Shown: positions 1 through 8,696, counted from the first letter of the stretch. The stretch: DNA of 64,000 nt from Methyloceanibacter caenitepidi (GCF_000828475.1 NZ_AP014648.1:2615400-2679399), one strand, 5' to 3'. Translations and numbers: made by a program. The notes: generated by a model from the sequence alone, not told the origin.

Positions 1-307
1 GGACCCACGCGATCCAGCCCGACCCGGCGCCTTCCCCTGGCAGGTATGAGCGCCACTCGCCGTCGATATAGCGGGCGACGCGCTTTTCCCATCCGATCCA
101 GGCGCCGGTGGCCGGACCGCCGCCTCCCGCCACGATATAGCAATCTCCTTCGGCAGGACTTGCCGGCGGTTCCAACAGGTCCTTGTCGAGTACGCTGAGC
201 TGGACCAACGTGTCGAGCAGCGTCATCGCCTCGTTATGCGTGACATGCTTCTGCGCTTGCGCAGCCGCGATATAGGGAATGCGCAGCTTCGCGCTTTCTT
301 CGGTCAT
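1..307 (-). CDS. DUF2793 domain protein of the GTA tail region (3' part beyond window)
   Basis: The frame opens with ATG at 307 and runs off the left edge, so about 102 N-terminal residues are visible. It reads MTEESAKLRIPYIAAAQAQK, then a segment rich in HVTHNEA and CYIVAGG motifs, as in DUF2793 proteins. In alphaproteobacterial GTA and prophage clusters these follow the large tail-tip gene. It is the last gene of the minus-strand tail module, 76 bp past the tail-tip stop, and has a hairpin repeat in its leader (348-378). DUF2793 proteins are assumed to be fibre or accessory tail proteins; no biochemical role can be read here. Confidence 0.75.
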   Translation of the reverse strand, partial: MTEESAKLRIPYIAAAQAQKHVTHNEAMTLLDTLVQLSVLDKDLLEPPASPAEGDCYIVAGGGGPATGAWIGWEKRVARYIDGEWRSYLPGEGAGSGWIAWV

Positions 308-347
308 GTTTTCTTTCCGGATTTGACGAGAACCAAGACCACACAGC

Positions 348-378
348 GCGCTCAAGCAGGCCGCTAGGCCGGTAGCGC
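348..378 (-). repeat. GTA-leader hairpin repeat, copy 1
   Basis: A 31-nt imperfect palindrome with outer arms GCGCT/AGCGC around a GGCCGCTAGGCC core. It ends 40 nt before the start codon of the DUF2793 gene on the sense strand. It is identical by eye to the copies at 4534-4564 and 21630-21660. Confidence 0.8.
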
Positions 379-383
379 AAAGA

Positions 384-3300
384 TCAGTGCTGATAGTCCC
401 AGATCAGTTGCTCTGACGCGGGTCCGGGCCCATAGACGGGCGAGACCTGCGCGACGCGCACATGCACGTTCCATTGCGGCGCACCGAAATCGTCCGCCTG
501 CATCGCCGCCGTGTACGAAATGGATGGCGTGTCGCTCTCCACGCTTCGCAAGACGGAGCCGTCCGGCCCGTCGAGAATGTCGAGCCGGTACAGCTCGACG
601 TCCTCGCCGAGCGGCACTTCAAGGCCTTCCCAGCTGTCGCCGCCAAAGCGCGTGCGCCGGATCCACGCGATAGACCAATCGCCGTTTGCCGGATCGCGCT
701 TGCCTTGGACGTGCACAGGCGCATAGGGCCGTAAGCCCAACCCTTGCACGGCGTAAGACGCACTGCCGTAGGTATCGGACTCGAGGCCCTCGCTCACGGG
801 CCCGTATTTGTAGTTCAGCGCGAGGCCGACATCGTCGGGGCGCAGATTGAGCGCGGTCACCGCGCTGTTGATCAGCACGAAGAGTGCGCCCGCCGGCACG
901 GGGTTGCGCATGGCGCCTTCGGTTCCGTTCAGCCCGCGCAACAACATGGACAGATCGTAGGTGCCAGTCTCAATCAGCGTCGCGAGCTGAAACTGGATCA
1001 ACTCGAACGTGCCGTCCGCGTTCTGGATGGCGGCGAAGTTGGCGCCGTTCAGCAACGCCTCCTCGGTGACGGACTCGAGTTCGCCGTAGTCGAGAGCGAC
1101 GCGCAGGATATTGCTCTTGTCGTAGCGGTGCAGCGGGCCGGAATAGGTATCGAACACGGTGCGGCCCATGGTGGCGCGCGCCGGCACGATGGCGTTCAAC
1201 TCATAGCCGCTGGTAGACGGAGAACGGTACACGGCGACACCCCCCGGCCAGGGATCGGCGTTGGCGGCAACATAGCCCGCATACGGCGCTTCATCGCCGC
1301 GCAGCAGCGGCAAATCCATGAACACGGCATCGGTCGGTCCGTACACGGTGACGGGATCGAACTCGCGCTCCTTTTCCGGCGCCACGACGGAATCGAGATT
1401 GAACGGCTCGACCGACCGCGCGTCGATATCCTTGAACGTCGCATCGCGCGTCTCCGTCAGACGCCAGAGCGTGTCGCGGGCGCCCGAGGACAGTGTGACC
1501 ACATCGCCGGGCTCGAGCGCGAGCCGGCTCGGCGGCAGCGCGAATGCGCCCCGCTCGCGCGCGGCCCAGGCATCGCGCAGCCATCCTTCGGCGATGGCGA
1601 GCGCCTTGCCCTGCCCCATCACGATCGGCAGTTCCGCGGCCGCCGCCCGATCGCTGCGGCTGCCGAGCCGCCGCGCGTCGACCGCGCCTTGGGCATAATC
1701 GTGATTGCCGTCGATATAGGTGATCTTCGCCGAGAGCGGCAGCTCCGTCTCCTGGCCGCGCGTCAGCGTATAGAGCGGCGCGTCCGGATCGGTCTCCACA
1801 AGCGCATCTGGAGTGACGCTTGCGACCGACCCGAGAAACCCGCGATGGGCGAACTGAATGAGCCCGCCGGATTCCGAGGCATCGAACAGGAACCCGAGAC
1901 CCAGCGGCTGCAGCGCCTCGCGCACCGACATGATGCGGTCGATGACGAACCCGTCGAGGAAGCCATAGAGCTTCGTCACGTCGTAGCGGAAGAAGCCGTA
2001 GTCCTCGAGGATCGCCCGCACGACAGCCGCCAGCGCGCCGCCGCCCACGCGCCCGGTCAGCCAGTGCCCCAGTTCCCAATTGCCGCCATCGGCCCAGACC
2101 GACGACGCATAGGGAAAAGCGGGAAACGGCCGCGCGTCCCAGGTGTAGACGAAGATGCGCGAGGCATCGACCATGCGCCCGCCATAGACGCCCGAGACCG
2201 GGTTCTGCCCGGACACATAGTCTTCGTGGCTCGGATCGAAAAAGCTCTGGATCGCCTGGATGTAGCGGCGCTGCACGAGATCGTCGCGCACGCCGCGCGA
2301 GAAATACGGCGCGAAGGATTCCGAGCTTTTCGGATCGATGAACACGTTCGGCTGGTTCGGCCCCTTGTCCACGGCCGGACACCCGACCTCGGTGAACCAG
2401 ATGGGTTTGCCTTGCGGCACCCAGCCCGTATGCGCGCCGCTCTCGACGCCGCCCGGCCGGTCGTAGTGGAGGTTCTGCCACCACTCTTTGATGGCTTTGG
2501 TCTTGTAGATCCACGGCTTGCCGTAGGCGCCGTCGGTGATGGGCAGCCGCGTTTGGGTAAGACGTTCCGCGCTCGCCTCGTTGCCGGTCGCCCCCGCCGC
2601 CGGGTAGTACCAGTCGAAGCCCTCGCCGCCGCGGATATTGCTGCGCAGGTAATCCAGATCGTAGATCGACTCCCAGCCCGCCTGACGGTCGAGATGGGCG
2701 TCGCCGTCGCGCCAGTCCGACAGCGGCCAATAGACGTCGATGCCGACCGCATCGATATGGGGCGAGCTCCATAGCGGATCGAGATGGAAATAGACGTCGC
2801 CCGTGCCGTCGTCCGGCTGGTGACCGCGATACTCGGTCCAGTCCGCGCCATAGGTGATCGCGGTAGCCCCGCCGAGCACGCCGCTGACATCGGCGGCGAG
2901 ATCGACTAATGCGTCCACGAAGGGAAAGCTGCCTGCACTCTCCCTTAAAGATGTCGCCCCGCGCATCTCCGAACCGATCAGAAACGCGTCCACGCCGCCC
3001 GCCGCTTTGCACAGATGCGCATAGTGCAGAATGAAGCGGCGGAAGGACCATTCGTCCGGCCCCGCATACGTCACGCTCTCGCCGTCAATGGCGAAGTCGG
3101 CGGCCTCCGCCGCACCCACGAAGGCCGCGACTTGGCTCCCGCATGCGGCCGTCTTGTCCACCGTACCGCCGAGGCCCGGCGCCGGGTCGCAGGTGATGCG
3201 TCCGCGCCAAGGATACGCCGGCTGGCTGGCAGCGTCCGAATACGGGTCCGCCAACGCATTGTCGGTCGGCACATCCATCGAGATGAACGGATAGAACGTC

Positions 3301-4451
3301 ACCTTCAGCCCGCGCGCCTTGAGATCCTTGATGGCCGCGACCACCGCCGCGTCCGCCGGCGTACCGCCATAGGCCGGACGTCCGTCTTCTTCGGAGACCA
3401 CATGCGCTTGCGTCCGCGATGCTCCGCCGACGGACCACTCATACGGCCAGGACTCCTTGGCCGCGACCTCGACGCCGGGCTTCACCTCGCACACACCGAT
3501 ACGTAAGTCCGTGCCGAACCAGCTCACCACGATCGACACGTCGGCGACGTTTGGCAGCTGTGCCTCGAGCTGATCCAGAGCCACGTCCCAATCCGTGCCG
3601 CCAAGGGCCGTATGCAGATTTTCGGCGACGGAGGCGCCGTTCTCGATCCGCATCACGCGGTCGGTGTCGTAGACGAACTCGCCGGCGCTCGGGATCAGAT
3701 TGACCGCCCGCACCTCCTTCTCGAATGTGTCCACCGCGCGAAACACTTCGAAATTGAGCTGCGGCAGCCGGTTGCCGAAGCGCTCCAGGGGCATGTTCTC
3801 GAACACGACGTAAGCAGTGCCGCGATAGGCGGGCACGCGGGTAGCGCCCCCCTGCTTCGAGGCGATCAGCCCGTCACGGCCTTGGCCCTCACCGCCGAGA
3901 TGGACGCGGATGGTGAAGTCCGACTGGCGCAGCTCCTTGCCGTCGGCCCAGATGCGCCCGATCCGCGTGATCGGCCCTTCGCACACCGCATAGGCCGCGT
4001 TGGCGTAATAGCTGTACTCGACCGTCTTCACGGTCTGCTGCGCGCTGGCCTGGCTCCCCTGCCCCGAGCCGCCGCCGCCGAACACGTTCTTGCCGCCGCC
4101 CGTCTGCTGCCCGCCGCCCGTCGTCTGGGTGGTGACGGTCACCTGCTCCTTGAAGCGCGTGGCCCAGATGAGATGGCCGGGCAGACGCGCGCGCCCATAG
4201 ACGCGCGGCAGCGGCGTGCCCTCGCTGGACGCGCCCACGGCCACGTCCGACAGGCGCGGGCCCTCGAGCACTTGCGTCTCGCCGGAGCTCGCGGCGAGCG
4301 GCGCCATCAGCGACCGGTCGAGCAGCGCCCCGCCGACAGAGCCCACCGCGCCGCCGATGGTGGCGCCGGTCAAGGCCGTGCCGAGCACGCTGCCGGGAAA
4401 GATCGCGCCGCCAATAGCCGATCCCACGGCACCGAGAACCAGTGTCGCCAC
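384..4451 (-). CDS. GTA tail-tip protein with TIM-barrel-like domain (RcGTA gp15 type)
   Basis: A protein of about 1355 residues and the largest structural gene of the cluster. GTG at 4451 is preferred over the upstream ATG at 4541: the protein then begins with the ATLVLGAVGSAIGG stretch typical of this family, GGAG lies seven bases upstream, and the upstream frame runs back into repeat DNA. The central part (IGSEMRG, WYYPAAG, FTEVGCPAVDKGPNQPNVF) matches the glycoside-hydrolase TIM-barrel-like GTA domain, followed by a phage-tail-3 type region. In RcGTA the homologue forms the distal hub that contacts the recipient envelope. It follows the NlpC/P60 gene after a gap filled with repeats. Confidence 0.93.
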   Translation of the reverse strand: MATLVLGAVGSAIGGAIFPGSVLGTALTGATIGGAVGSVGGALLDRSLMAPLAASSGETQVLEGPRLSDVAVGASSEGTPLPRVYGRARLPGHLIWATRFKEQVTVTTQTTGGGQQTGGGKNVFGGGGSGQGSQASAQQTVKTVEYSYYANAAYAVCEGPITRIGRIWADGKELRQSDFTIRVHLGGEGQGRDGLIASKQGGATRVPAYRGTAYVVFENMPLERFGNRLPQLNFEVFRAVDTFEKEVRAVNLIPSAGEFVYDTDRVMRIENGASVAENLHTALGGTDWDVALDQLEAQLPNVADVSIVVSWFGTDLRIGVCEVKPGVEVAAKESWPYEWSVGGASRTQAHVVSEEDGRPAYGGTPADAAVVAAIKDLKARGLKVTFYPFISMDVPTDNALADPYSDAASQPAYPWRGRITCDPAPGLGGTVDKTAACGSQVAAFVGAAEAADFAIDGESVTYAGPDEWSFRRFILHYAHLCKAAGGVDAFLIGSEMRGATSLRESAGSFPFVDALVDLAADVSGVLGGATAITYGADWTEYRGHQPDDGTGDVYFHLDPLWSSPHIDAVGIDVYWPLSDWRDGDAHLDRQAGWESIYDLDYLRSNIRGGEGFDWYYPAAGATGNEASAERLTQTRLPITDGAYGKPWIYKTKAIKEWWQNLHYDRPGGVESGAHTGWVPQGKPIWFTEVGCPAVDKGPNQPNVFIDPKSSESFAPYFSRGVRDDLVQRRYIQAIQSFFDPSHEDYVSGQNPVSGVYGGRMVDASRIFVYTWDARPFPAFPYASSVWADGGNWELGHWLTGRVGGGALAAVVRAILEDYGFFRYDVTKLYGFLDGFVIDRIMSVREALQPLGLGFLFDASESGGLIQFAHRGFLGSVASVTPDALVETDPDAPLYTLTRGQETELPLSAKITYIDGNHDYAQGAVDARRLGSRSDRAAAAELPIVMGQGKALAIAEGWLRDAWAARERGAFALPPSRLALEPGDVVTLSSGARDTLWRLTETRDATFKDIDARSVEPFNLDSVVAPEKEREFDPVTVYGPTDAVFMDLPLLRGDEAPYAGYVAANADPWPGGVAVYRSPSTSGYELNAIVPARATMGRTVFDTYSGPLHRYDKSNILRVALDYGELESVTEEALLNGANFAAIQNADGTFELIQFQLATLIETGTYDLSMLLRGLNGTEGAMRNPVPAGALFVLINSAVTALNLRPDDVGLALNYKYGPVSEGLESDTYGSASYAVQGLGLRPYAPVHVQGKRDPANGDWSIAWIRRTRFGGDSWEGLEVPLGEDVELYRLDILDGPDGSVLRSVESDTPSISYTAAMQADDFGAPQWNVHVRVAQVSPVYGPGPASEQLIWDYQH

Positions 4452-4493
4452 GTTGCTGCTCCGAATGGATGAGAAGTTTAAGTCAAACTCGAC

Positions 4494-4523
4494 GCGCTCA
4501 AGTAGGCCGCTAGGCGATAGGGC
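4494..4523 (-). repeat. GTA-leader hairpin repeat, degenerate copy 2
   Basis: It starts GCGCTCAAGTAGGCCGCTAG like the consensus but its right arm has decayed to GATAGGGCG. It lies 42 nt upstream of the tail-tip GTG, directly next to the intact copy at 4534-4564. A further loose tail (GATAGCGCAAAA) occurs near 4578. Confidence 0.65.
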
Positions 4524-4533
4524 GAATGAAAAT

Positions 4534-4564
4534 GCGCTCAAGCAGGCCGCTAGGCCGGTAGCGC
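4534..4564 (-). repeat. GTA-leader hairpin repeat, copy 3
   Basis: A 31-nt palindrome with arms GCGCT/AGCGC and core GGCCGCTAGGCC, matching copies at 348-378 and 21630-21660. It lies in the 266-bp gap between the peptidase gene and the tail-tip gene. Confidence 0.8.
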
Positions 4565-4617
4565 AAGAAAGAGAGCCCGATAGCGCAAAAAAGAAGCCGC
4601 GCGATCCAGTCTGTGGC

Positions 4618-4714
4618 TGTCATGCCCGCGAAAGCGGGCATCCAGTAATGAACGCCCTATCGCATCACGAAGACCGGTGGCTACTGGATGCCCCGATCAA
4701 GTCGGGGCATGACA
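4618..4714. repeat. MITE-like two-armed palindromic element A
   Basis: A 97-bp element that begins TGTCAT and ends ATGACA. Each half is itself a hairpin (TGCCCGCGAAAGCGGGCA and TGCCCCGATCAAGTCGGGGC), and internal ATCCAGTA/TACTGGAT motifs face each other. The right half is nearly identical to the element at 19561-19660. Palindromic intergenic repeats of this look are common in Hyphomicrobiales genomes. It ends just past the peptidase stop codon. Confidence 0.75.
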
Positions 4715-4717
4715 CCA

Positions 4718-5152
4718 TCACTTGTCGTCCGGAAATCTAAAGGCGGCCACGGCGCGCCGCCGCCACCAAACGCCTAAGGGCACCTCGACGACGCCGAGAC
4801 CTTCCTGAGCGTGGATCATGTGATCGCCGTCGGCGAGAATCCCCGCATGCTTGGCAACGCCCTTGTCGCGCATGCGGAACACGAGCACGTCGCCCGCCAG
4901 CGCGTCGGACACGCTGCCGAGCGGCACCAAATGCCGGCAGGCGGCGGCGATCAGCGTCTCCGAGCCGGTCGCATTGCCCCAGTCGCGGCTATACGGCGGC
5001 ATGGCCTCGGGCTCCGGCCCGTACAGCGCACGCCACACCCCGCGGATGAGGCCGAGGCAGTCGCAGCCGGCCCCGCGCACGCTCCCCTGATGGTGATAGG
5101 GCGTGCCGAGCCAGCCGCGCGCGCACTGAACGATGGCATCGGGTTGGGGCAT
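4718..5152 (-). CDS. NlpC/P60 family cell-wall peptidase of the GTA tail (gp14 type)
   Basis: 144 residues starting MPQPDAIVQCARGWLGTPYH. ATG at 5152 was chosen because the conserved domain begins right there, with GAGAAAG upstream; the longer frame to 5212 adds only basic, non-conserved residues. The catalytic cysteine is probably Cys32 in GAGCDCLGLIRG, with a histidine downstream in VAKHAGI, the usual NlpC/P60 Cys-His arrangement. In RcGTA this protein sits in the baseplate and cuts recipient peptidoglycan during DNA entry. Length and position between the DUF2163 gene and the tail-tip gene match the GTA layout. Confidence 0.92.
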   Translation of the reverse strand: MPQPDAIVQCARGWLGTPYHHQGSVRGAGCDCLGLIRGVWRALYGPEPEAMPPYSRDWGNATGSETLIAAACRHLVPLGSVSDALAGDVLVFRMRDKGVAKHAGILADGDHMIHAQEGLGVVEVPLGVWWRRRAVAAFRFPDDK

Positions 5153-5288
5153 ATGCTTTCTCGAATCCGTGCGCACTCGGCGCTCATCATGCCGCCATCG
5201 GCGCGGCTTCATTTCGGCGCAATCCGGGCGGCATGCTCATGATGGACCCCGGCGATCCCCGCCGGGGTTGTCCTTGAGACAGACAGTC

Positions 5289-5390
5289 ATGAACGCGGAA
5301 GACCCGAAGAGCAGACTTCCTTACGTCTACACTTGGCTTGGGACGGCGGCCGTCATCGCCGCACTCATCTACCTGTTTCACTTCATATAG
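5289..5390 (+). CDS. possible 33-residue single-pass membrane protein
   Basis: A small frame beginning MNAEDPKSRLPYVYTWLG followed by a hydrophobic stretch ending LIYLFHFI, consistent with one membrane segment. It lies on the strand opposite the tail genes, in the 339-bp gap between the DUF2163 and peptidase genes. No clear ribosome binding site is visible, and a GC-rich hairpin (5247-5267) precedes it. Not recognised as a family; it may be a real small protein or chance. Confidence 0.35.
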   Translation: MNAEDPKSRLPYVYTWLGTAAVIAALIYLFHFI

Positions 5391-5491
5391 AGCCCGCAAC
5401 GATGACCGAGGCCTCGTGACCTGCGGCGACGCACTCAGGCAGGACCGCGTCCTGCATCGGAACGGCGCCGGAAACCTGTCGGCGGGGCCCC

Positions 5492-6382
5492 TCACCGCAC
5501 CCGGCCCCCGTCGTTCTTGTCTGAGCGGCTGACGACGCGGAGCATGAAGTCGTTGCCGGGCACGTGGGGGAAGCCGCGGAAGTTAGCCGTGTTCGAAAAC
5601 TTGGCGCGGCAGGTGCCGAATTGCTTGTCGCAGCCGGCCTGCACCTTGAAGCCGTCCCCGGCCGCAATCGCTTCCGACGGCCGCTGCCACAGCTCGATCG
5701 TGACGCCGCTTGAGGCCTTGGCATGTAGCTTCACTTCGCTCGTGCGCCCGTCGTTGGCGCCCGATTCCCACGTCAGCAGACCGCGCGTGAACCAGTTCGA
5801 CGCGTGAGCCTCCAAACCGCTCGCCGTGAAACGCCGGGGCGAGGCATCGAGGCTCGCCACCGTGCCGTCCGCCGAAAATGCCGCCTGGTCCAGATCGATC
5901 TTGCAGCGCGCATCGCCGAGATCCGCATCACAGCCATATTGGATGATACGGCCCTTCGGCTGCTGCAGCGCGTGGGCGAGCCCGCGCACCTCGCAGCGGA
6001 AATGATGCGCCCCGCGCGACACCTCGCCGAGATTGCCGGTGCGCATGAGCACACGATGGTCCGGGTCCGCCCAGTTCACGCGGTAGATCTCGATGGCCGC
6101 GTTGTCGAACAGGCCCGCGGCGAGATCCGCCTCGTTCAACCGGTCCGATTTGAGGGCGCCGTCCACGTCGAGCGTGTCCACGTTGAGCCCCACGGCGCTG
6201 GCGATCTCCGAGCCGGTGAAGCCGCTCGCGGCTTCATAGAGGGTGCCGCCGAATTCGAGATCGCGGTCGTGGTCCGTGAAGCCGAACGAGACCGCATCGT
6301 TGCGCGTGATGCGCCAGCACCAGCACAGCGTCGTGGCGCCGCTGTCGAGATGATCCTGCAGCGCGGACGAGATCGCTCTCAT
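5492..6382 (-). CDS. DUF2163 tail hub protein (GTA gp13 type)
   Basis: 296 residues starting MRAISSALQDHLDSGATTL. The ATG at 6382 overlaps the stop of the DUF2460 gene (ATGA, 6379-6382) and has GGAGGTG in front. DUF2163 / phage BR0599 family proteins carry the motifs seen here: TLCWCWRITRNDAVSFGFTD near the N-terminus, C-terminal cysteines in YGCDADLGDARC, and GCDKQFGTCRAKFSN near the end. In RcGTA the homologue is part of the baseplate hub with bound iron-sulfur; whether these cysteines bind a cluster here is inference. Confidence 0.92.
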   Translation of the reverse strand: MRAISSALQDHLDSGATTLCWCWRITRNDAVSFGFTDHDRDLEFGGTLYEAASGFTGSEIASAVGLNVDTLDVDGALKSDRLNEADLAAGLFDNAAIEIYRVNWADPDHRVLMRTGNLGEVSRGAHHFRCEVRGLAHALQQPKGRIIQYGCDADLGDARCKIDLDQAAFSADGTVASLDASPRRFTASGLEAHASNWFTRGLLTWESGANDGRTSEVKLHAKASSGVTIELWQRPSEAIAAGDGFKVQAGCDKQFGTCRAKFSNTANFRGFPHVPGNDFMLRVVSRSDKNDGGRVR

Positions 6383-7014
6383 AGGCGCACCTCCATAATG
6401 GGAATTTGCGGGATCGAGCCTGCGTCGAAATCGCTGAGATCGATCTCGAGGCGGTCCGTGTCGAAGCGCACGGCCACGTCGAATTCGAAGCCCGCCGTGA
6501 CGGGCGCGTCTAGGGGCGGCACCGCGCCGGGCAGGAACGTCACGAGCCCGGTATTGGTGCCGAGCGCGTAAGTCTCCGGGTCCTGCACCACGCCATCGAC
6601 CGCGACGGAGACCGTGCCCGGCACGGGAAGCAGAACCGTGCGCGACCAGGGGGCGTATCCGCTGCCATAGGTCTTGACGAGCTGGAACGCCGCCGTCGCG
6701 CCGTCGCCTATGCCGATCGCCTGATCTGTGGCGGCGGGCGTCTCGGACGGCGCGCAGGATTTGTAGTCGCTCCAATCCTTCCAACGGAAAGCATGCAGCC
6801 GCCCGCGCCGCTCTTCGAAAAAGGCGAGCACGGCGTGCAGATCGTCGAGGCTCTTGATGCCGTAGCCAGCATCGTAACGCCGCTTGGAGTCGGCCCAGCG
6901 GCTGTTGCGTTCCTCGTAGCCGGAGCCGAGCACCACGATCTCGGTGCGCCGTTCCGGCCCGCCCCGGCTGCCGCGTGTCACAGCGGTCGGAAAGCGCACA
7001 TCGTGAAAGGCCAT
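6379..7014 (-). CDS. DUF2460 distal tail protein (GTA gp12 type, TIGR02217)
   Basis: 211 residues, a typical family length. It starts MAFHDVRFPTAVTRGSRGGP and contains the conserved RNSRWADSKRRYDAGYG and AFRWKDWSDYKSC segments of TIGR02217/DUF2460. In RcGTA the corresponding protein is the distal tail protein joining the tail tube to the hub. It is translationally coupled to the DUF2163 gene by a 4-bp overlap and lies 30 bp after the tape-measure stop. Confidence 0.93.
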   Translation of the reverse strand: MAFHDVRFPTAVTRGSRGGPERRTEIVVLGSGYEERNSRWADSKRRYDAGYGIKSLDDLHAVLAFFEERRGRLHAFRWKDWSDYKSCAPSETPAATDQAIGIGDGATAAFQLVKTYGSGYAPWSRTVLLPVPGTVSVAVDGVVQDPETYALGTNTGLVTFLPGAVPPLDAPVTAGFEFDVAVRFDTDRLEIDLSDFDAGSIPQIPIMEVRL

Positions 7015-7044
7015 TGGTCCGTGCTCCGCCTAATGATTGCGCTG

Positions 7045-7623
7045 CTAAAGGTTTCGTTGCCCGCGCCCGACAGTGCGGGAAAGCATGGCCGCGAGTTGCC
7101 CTTCGGACCGGCGGAAGCTCTCCGCGTCCGGCGTAGTCACGTTGAAGGTGACGTTGACCGCGCGCCCTGCTCCGTCCGCCTGCACGCCGAGCCGGCCGTC
7201 TTTTGCGCGCGCGAGCGGCAGCACCGCCTCCGGCCCCGCCTCACCCGCGAGCCCGCGCGGAGCCCCCTGCCCGAGCGGAAACGTCATGGGCGAGGAGATC
7301 ACCCCGCCCTTGGCAAACGGCACGGGCAGCGCGCTGCCGAGGCCCGCACCGGTGACGAGCCCGGACAGCGCATCGCCGAAGGTCTTGCTGATGGGCGCGA
7401 GCGCGGCCTCCAGCGTATTCTGCGACAGGTTCAGCGCGAGCTGGCGGACAACGTCCGACAGTTCGCGGCCCTTGAGCGTTGCGTCCGTGAAGGCGTTCGT
7501 CAGATTGCCGGCGAAGCTCGCACTCAGCCGGCTCGCGTCCGCGAGCGCGGCGCGCAACGGCGCGATATCGCCGCCAATGACGACGTAAAGCCCGTCGCGA
7601 TCATCCGGCATGCGTCTCTCCAT
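7045..7623 (-). CDS. short phage tail tape measure protein (GTA gp11 type)
   Basis: 192 residues, slightly shorter than its RcGTA counterpart, which implies a very short tail. Features are an N-terminal amphipathic region (VVIGGDIAPLRAALADASRL), a helical middle (LALNLSQNTLEAALAPISKT) and a Gly-rich segment (LPVPFAKGGVI, GEAGPEAVLPLA), the signature of GTA/lambda-family tape measures. It overlaps the chaperone gene by 23 bp. The start could be ATG 7623 or ATG 7611 (MPDDRDG). Confidence 0.88.
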   Translation of the reverse strand: MERRMPDDRDGLYVVIGGDIAPLRAALADASRLSASFAGNLTNAFTDATLKGRELSDVVRQLALNLSQNTLEAALAPISKTFGDALSGLVTGAGLGSALPVPFAKGGVISSPMTFPLGQGAPRGLAGEAGPEAVLPLARAKDGRLGVQADGAGRAVNVTFNVTTPDAESFRRSEGQLAAMLSRTVGRGQRNL

Positions 7624-7783
7624 CGGGGTAGCGTTGCATCAGCGCCGCCAGGTCGTCGCGCGAGGGCGGCGCTTGGGCTATTCGAGAACCGAACGCGCCG
7701 CGCAGGGCCGCGTCCAGCTCGCGCGGAGTCATGGCCCAGAAGTCGCGGGGACAGAGGCGAAGGCTCCCGAGCCCTGCTTCCAT
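7601..7783 (-). CDS. phage tail assembly chaperone (TIGR02216, GTA gp10.1 type)
   Basis: A 60-residue product: MEAGLGSLRLCPRDFWAMTP followed by RELDAALRGAFG. The FWAMTPREL motif is diagnostic for the GTA-type tail assembly chaperone. Reading upstream of the ATG at 7783 in the same frame gives PFPWAAA, which is also part of the conserved family N-terminus, so translation may begin further upstream at a codon I cannot identify (no in-frame ATG, GTG or TTG is nearby). It lies between the gp10-like gene and the tape measure, as expected. Confidence 0.82.
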   Translation of the reverse strand: MEAGLGSLRLCPRDFWAMTPRELDAALRGAFGSRIAQAPPSRDDLAALMQRYPDGETHAG

Positions 7784-7815
7784 GGCGGCCGCCCAAGGAA
7801 ACGGCTCGCGGCTTG

Positions 7816-8187
7816 TTACGCCGCGTCTATGTCCAAAGGGACGTTCGCCTCGCTGTGCTCGGGCAGGCTGCCGTCCCGCGCGGCGGTGAACGTCGCCGCC
7901 AGCAGCCGCGCGACGATATCGACAAAGCCCGCCGCGCCGCCGGGCGCACGCATGGCGCCGACGGCATCGTCAGCAATCTCGTAGCCCGCGCCGCGCAAAC
8001 CGGCGCCAATCATCTTGATGGCGTCGCCCGCCGCGATACGCCCGGCCTCGAAGCGCTCGGCGACGGCCAGCATGTCGTCCTCGCCGAAGGCGTGCTCAAG
8101 CTCCGCCAACGCGCCCAGCGTCAGACACAGCCGGTAGGTCTTGCCGTCCAGAACCGCTTCGATCTCGCCGCGATGCGTGTTGACCAT
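7816..8187 (-). CDS. gene transfer agent family protein (gp10 type, DUF3356-like)
   Basis: 123 residues beginning MVNTHRGEIEAVLDGKTYRL. The pattern of a short beta domain followed by LTLGALAELEHAFGEDD and AAGDAIKMIGAGLRGAG is characteristic of the small protein after the tail tube gene in GTA clusters. Related proteins act as tail assembly chaperones. It lies 9 bp after the tail tube stop and 33 bp before the TIGR02216 ATG. Confidence 0.87.
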   Translation of the reverse strand: MVNTHRGEIEAVLDGKTYRLCLTLGALAELEHAFGEDDMLAVAERFEAGRIAAGDAIKMIGAGLRGAGYEIADDAVGAMRAPGGAAGFVDIVARLLAATFTAARDGSLPEHSEANVPLDIDAA

Positions 8188-8196
8188 GCCTGCCCC

Positions 8197-8610
8197 CTAC
8201 GCGGCGGTGAAGGCGAGAGCGCCGGCGGATTCGAGGCCGAGTTCGAAGCTCAGCTCGCCGTCGTGGCGTCCGCCGTATTCCAGCGTCACGATCTGGAACG
8301 GCCCCTCGACCGTGCCGAAATCGGGCACGATCACCTGCCAGTCGCGCACGGTGCCGTCGAAGAAATATTGCCGCAGCGTCTCGTCCGAGGTGGCGTCCTT
8401 GAAGATGCCGCTGCCGGAAAGCCGCGCGGTCTTGAGGCCGGCGCCGGCCAGAAGCTCGCGCCAGCGCCCGGCGCTCTCCTGATCGGTCGCGTCCACCGTG
8501 GCGGCATTGAAGGCGAGCGATCGCGCCCGCAAGCCGCCCACGGTCACGAATGTGCCGCCGCCGTCCGAGTCCACTTTCAAGAGGAGGTCCTTGCCCTTTT
8601 GCGCCGTCAT
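8197..8610 (-). CDS. phage major tail protein, TP901-1 family (tail tube, GTA gp9)
   Basis: 137 residues, MTAQKGKDLLLKVDSDGGGT onward. The start at 8610 is preferred because GAGGAAG lies just before it and the family begins with this AQKGKDLLLK segment; the longer frame to 8883 runs backwards through the terminator and the TerB gene. The conserved DATDQESAGRWRELLAGAG and SGSGIFKD motifs fit TIGR02126. It forms the tail tube. It is separated from the upstream GTA genes by the terB cassette and a terminator (8631-8664), so it may be transcribed separately or need read-through. Confidence 0.92.
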   Translation of the reverse strand: MTAQKGKDLLLKVDSDGGGTFVTVGGLRARSLAFNAATVDATDQESAGRWRELLAGAGLKTARLSGSGIFKDATSDETLRQYFFDGTVRDWQVIVPDFGTVEGPFQIVTLEYGGRHDGELSFELGLESAGALAFTAA

Positions 8611-8630
8611 GCTTCTTCCTCGCGTTGAGA

Positions 8631-8664
8631 CAAACAAAAAGAGCGGCCCCGAAGGACCGCTCTC
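8631..8664 (-). terminator. rho-independent terminator after the terB gene
   Basis: On the minus strand a GAGCGG/CCGCTC stem with a TTCGGGG loop is followed by CTTTTTGTTTG. It lies 33 bp past the TerB stop and 20 bp before the tail tube ATG. Confidence 0.8.
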
Positions 8665-8696
8665 GAAAATCTTCGTGCCGGTGCTAGCGATCTGCG

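Noticed and set aside
744-2774. A 676-codon plus-strand frame opposite the tail-tip gene
   Set aside because: Same effect of high GC; the protein is Arg/His-rich without domain features, and the minus-strand gene fits a known GTA family.
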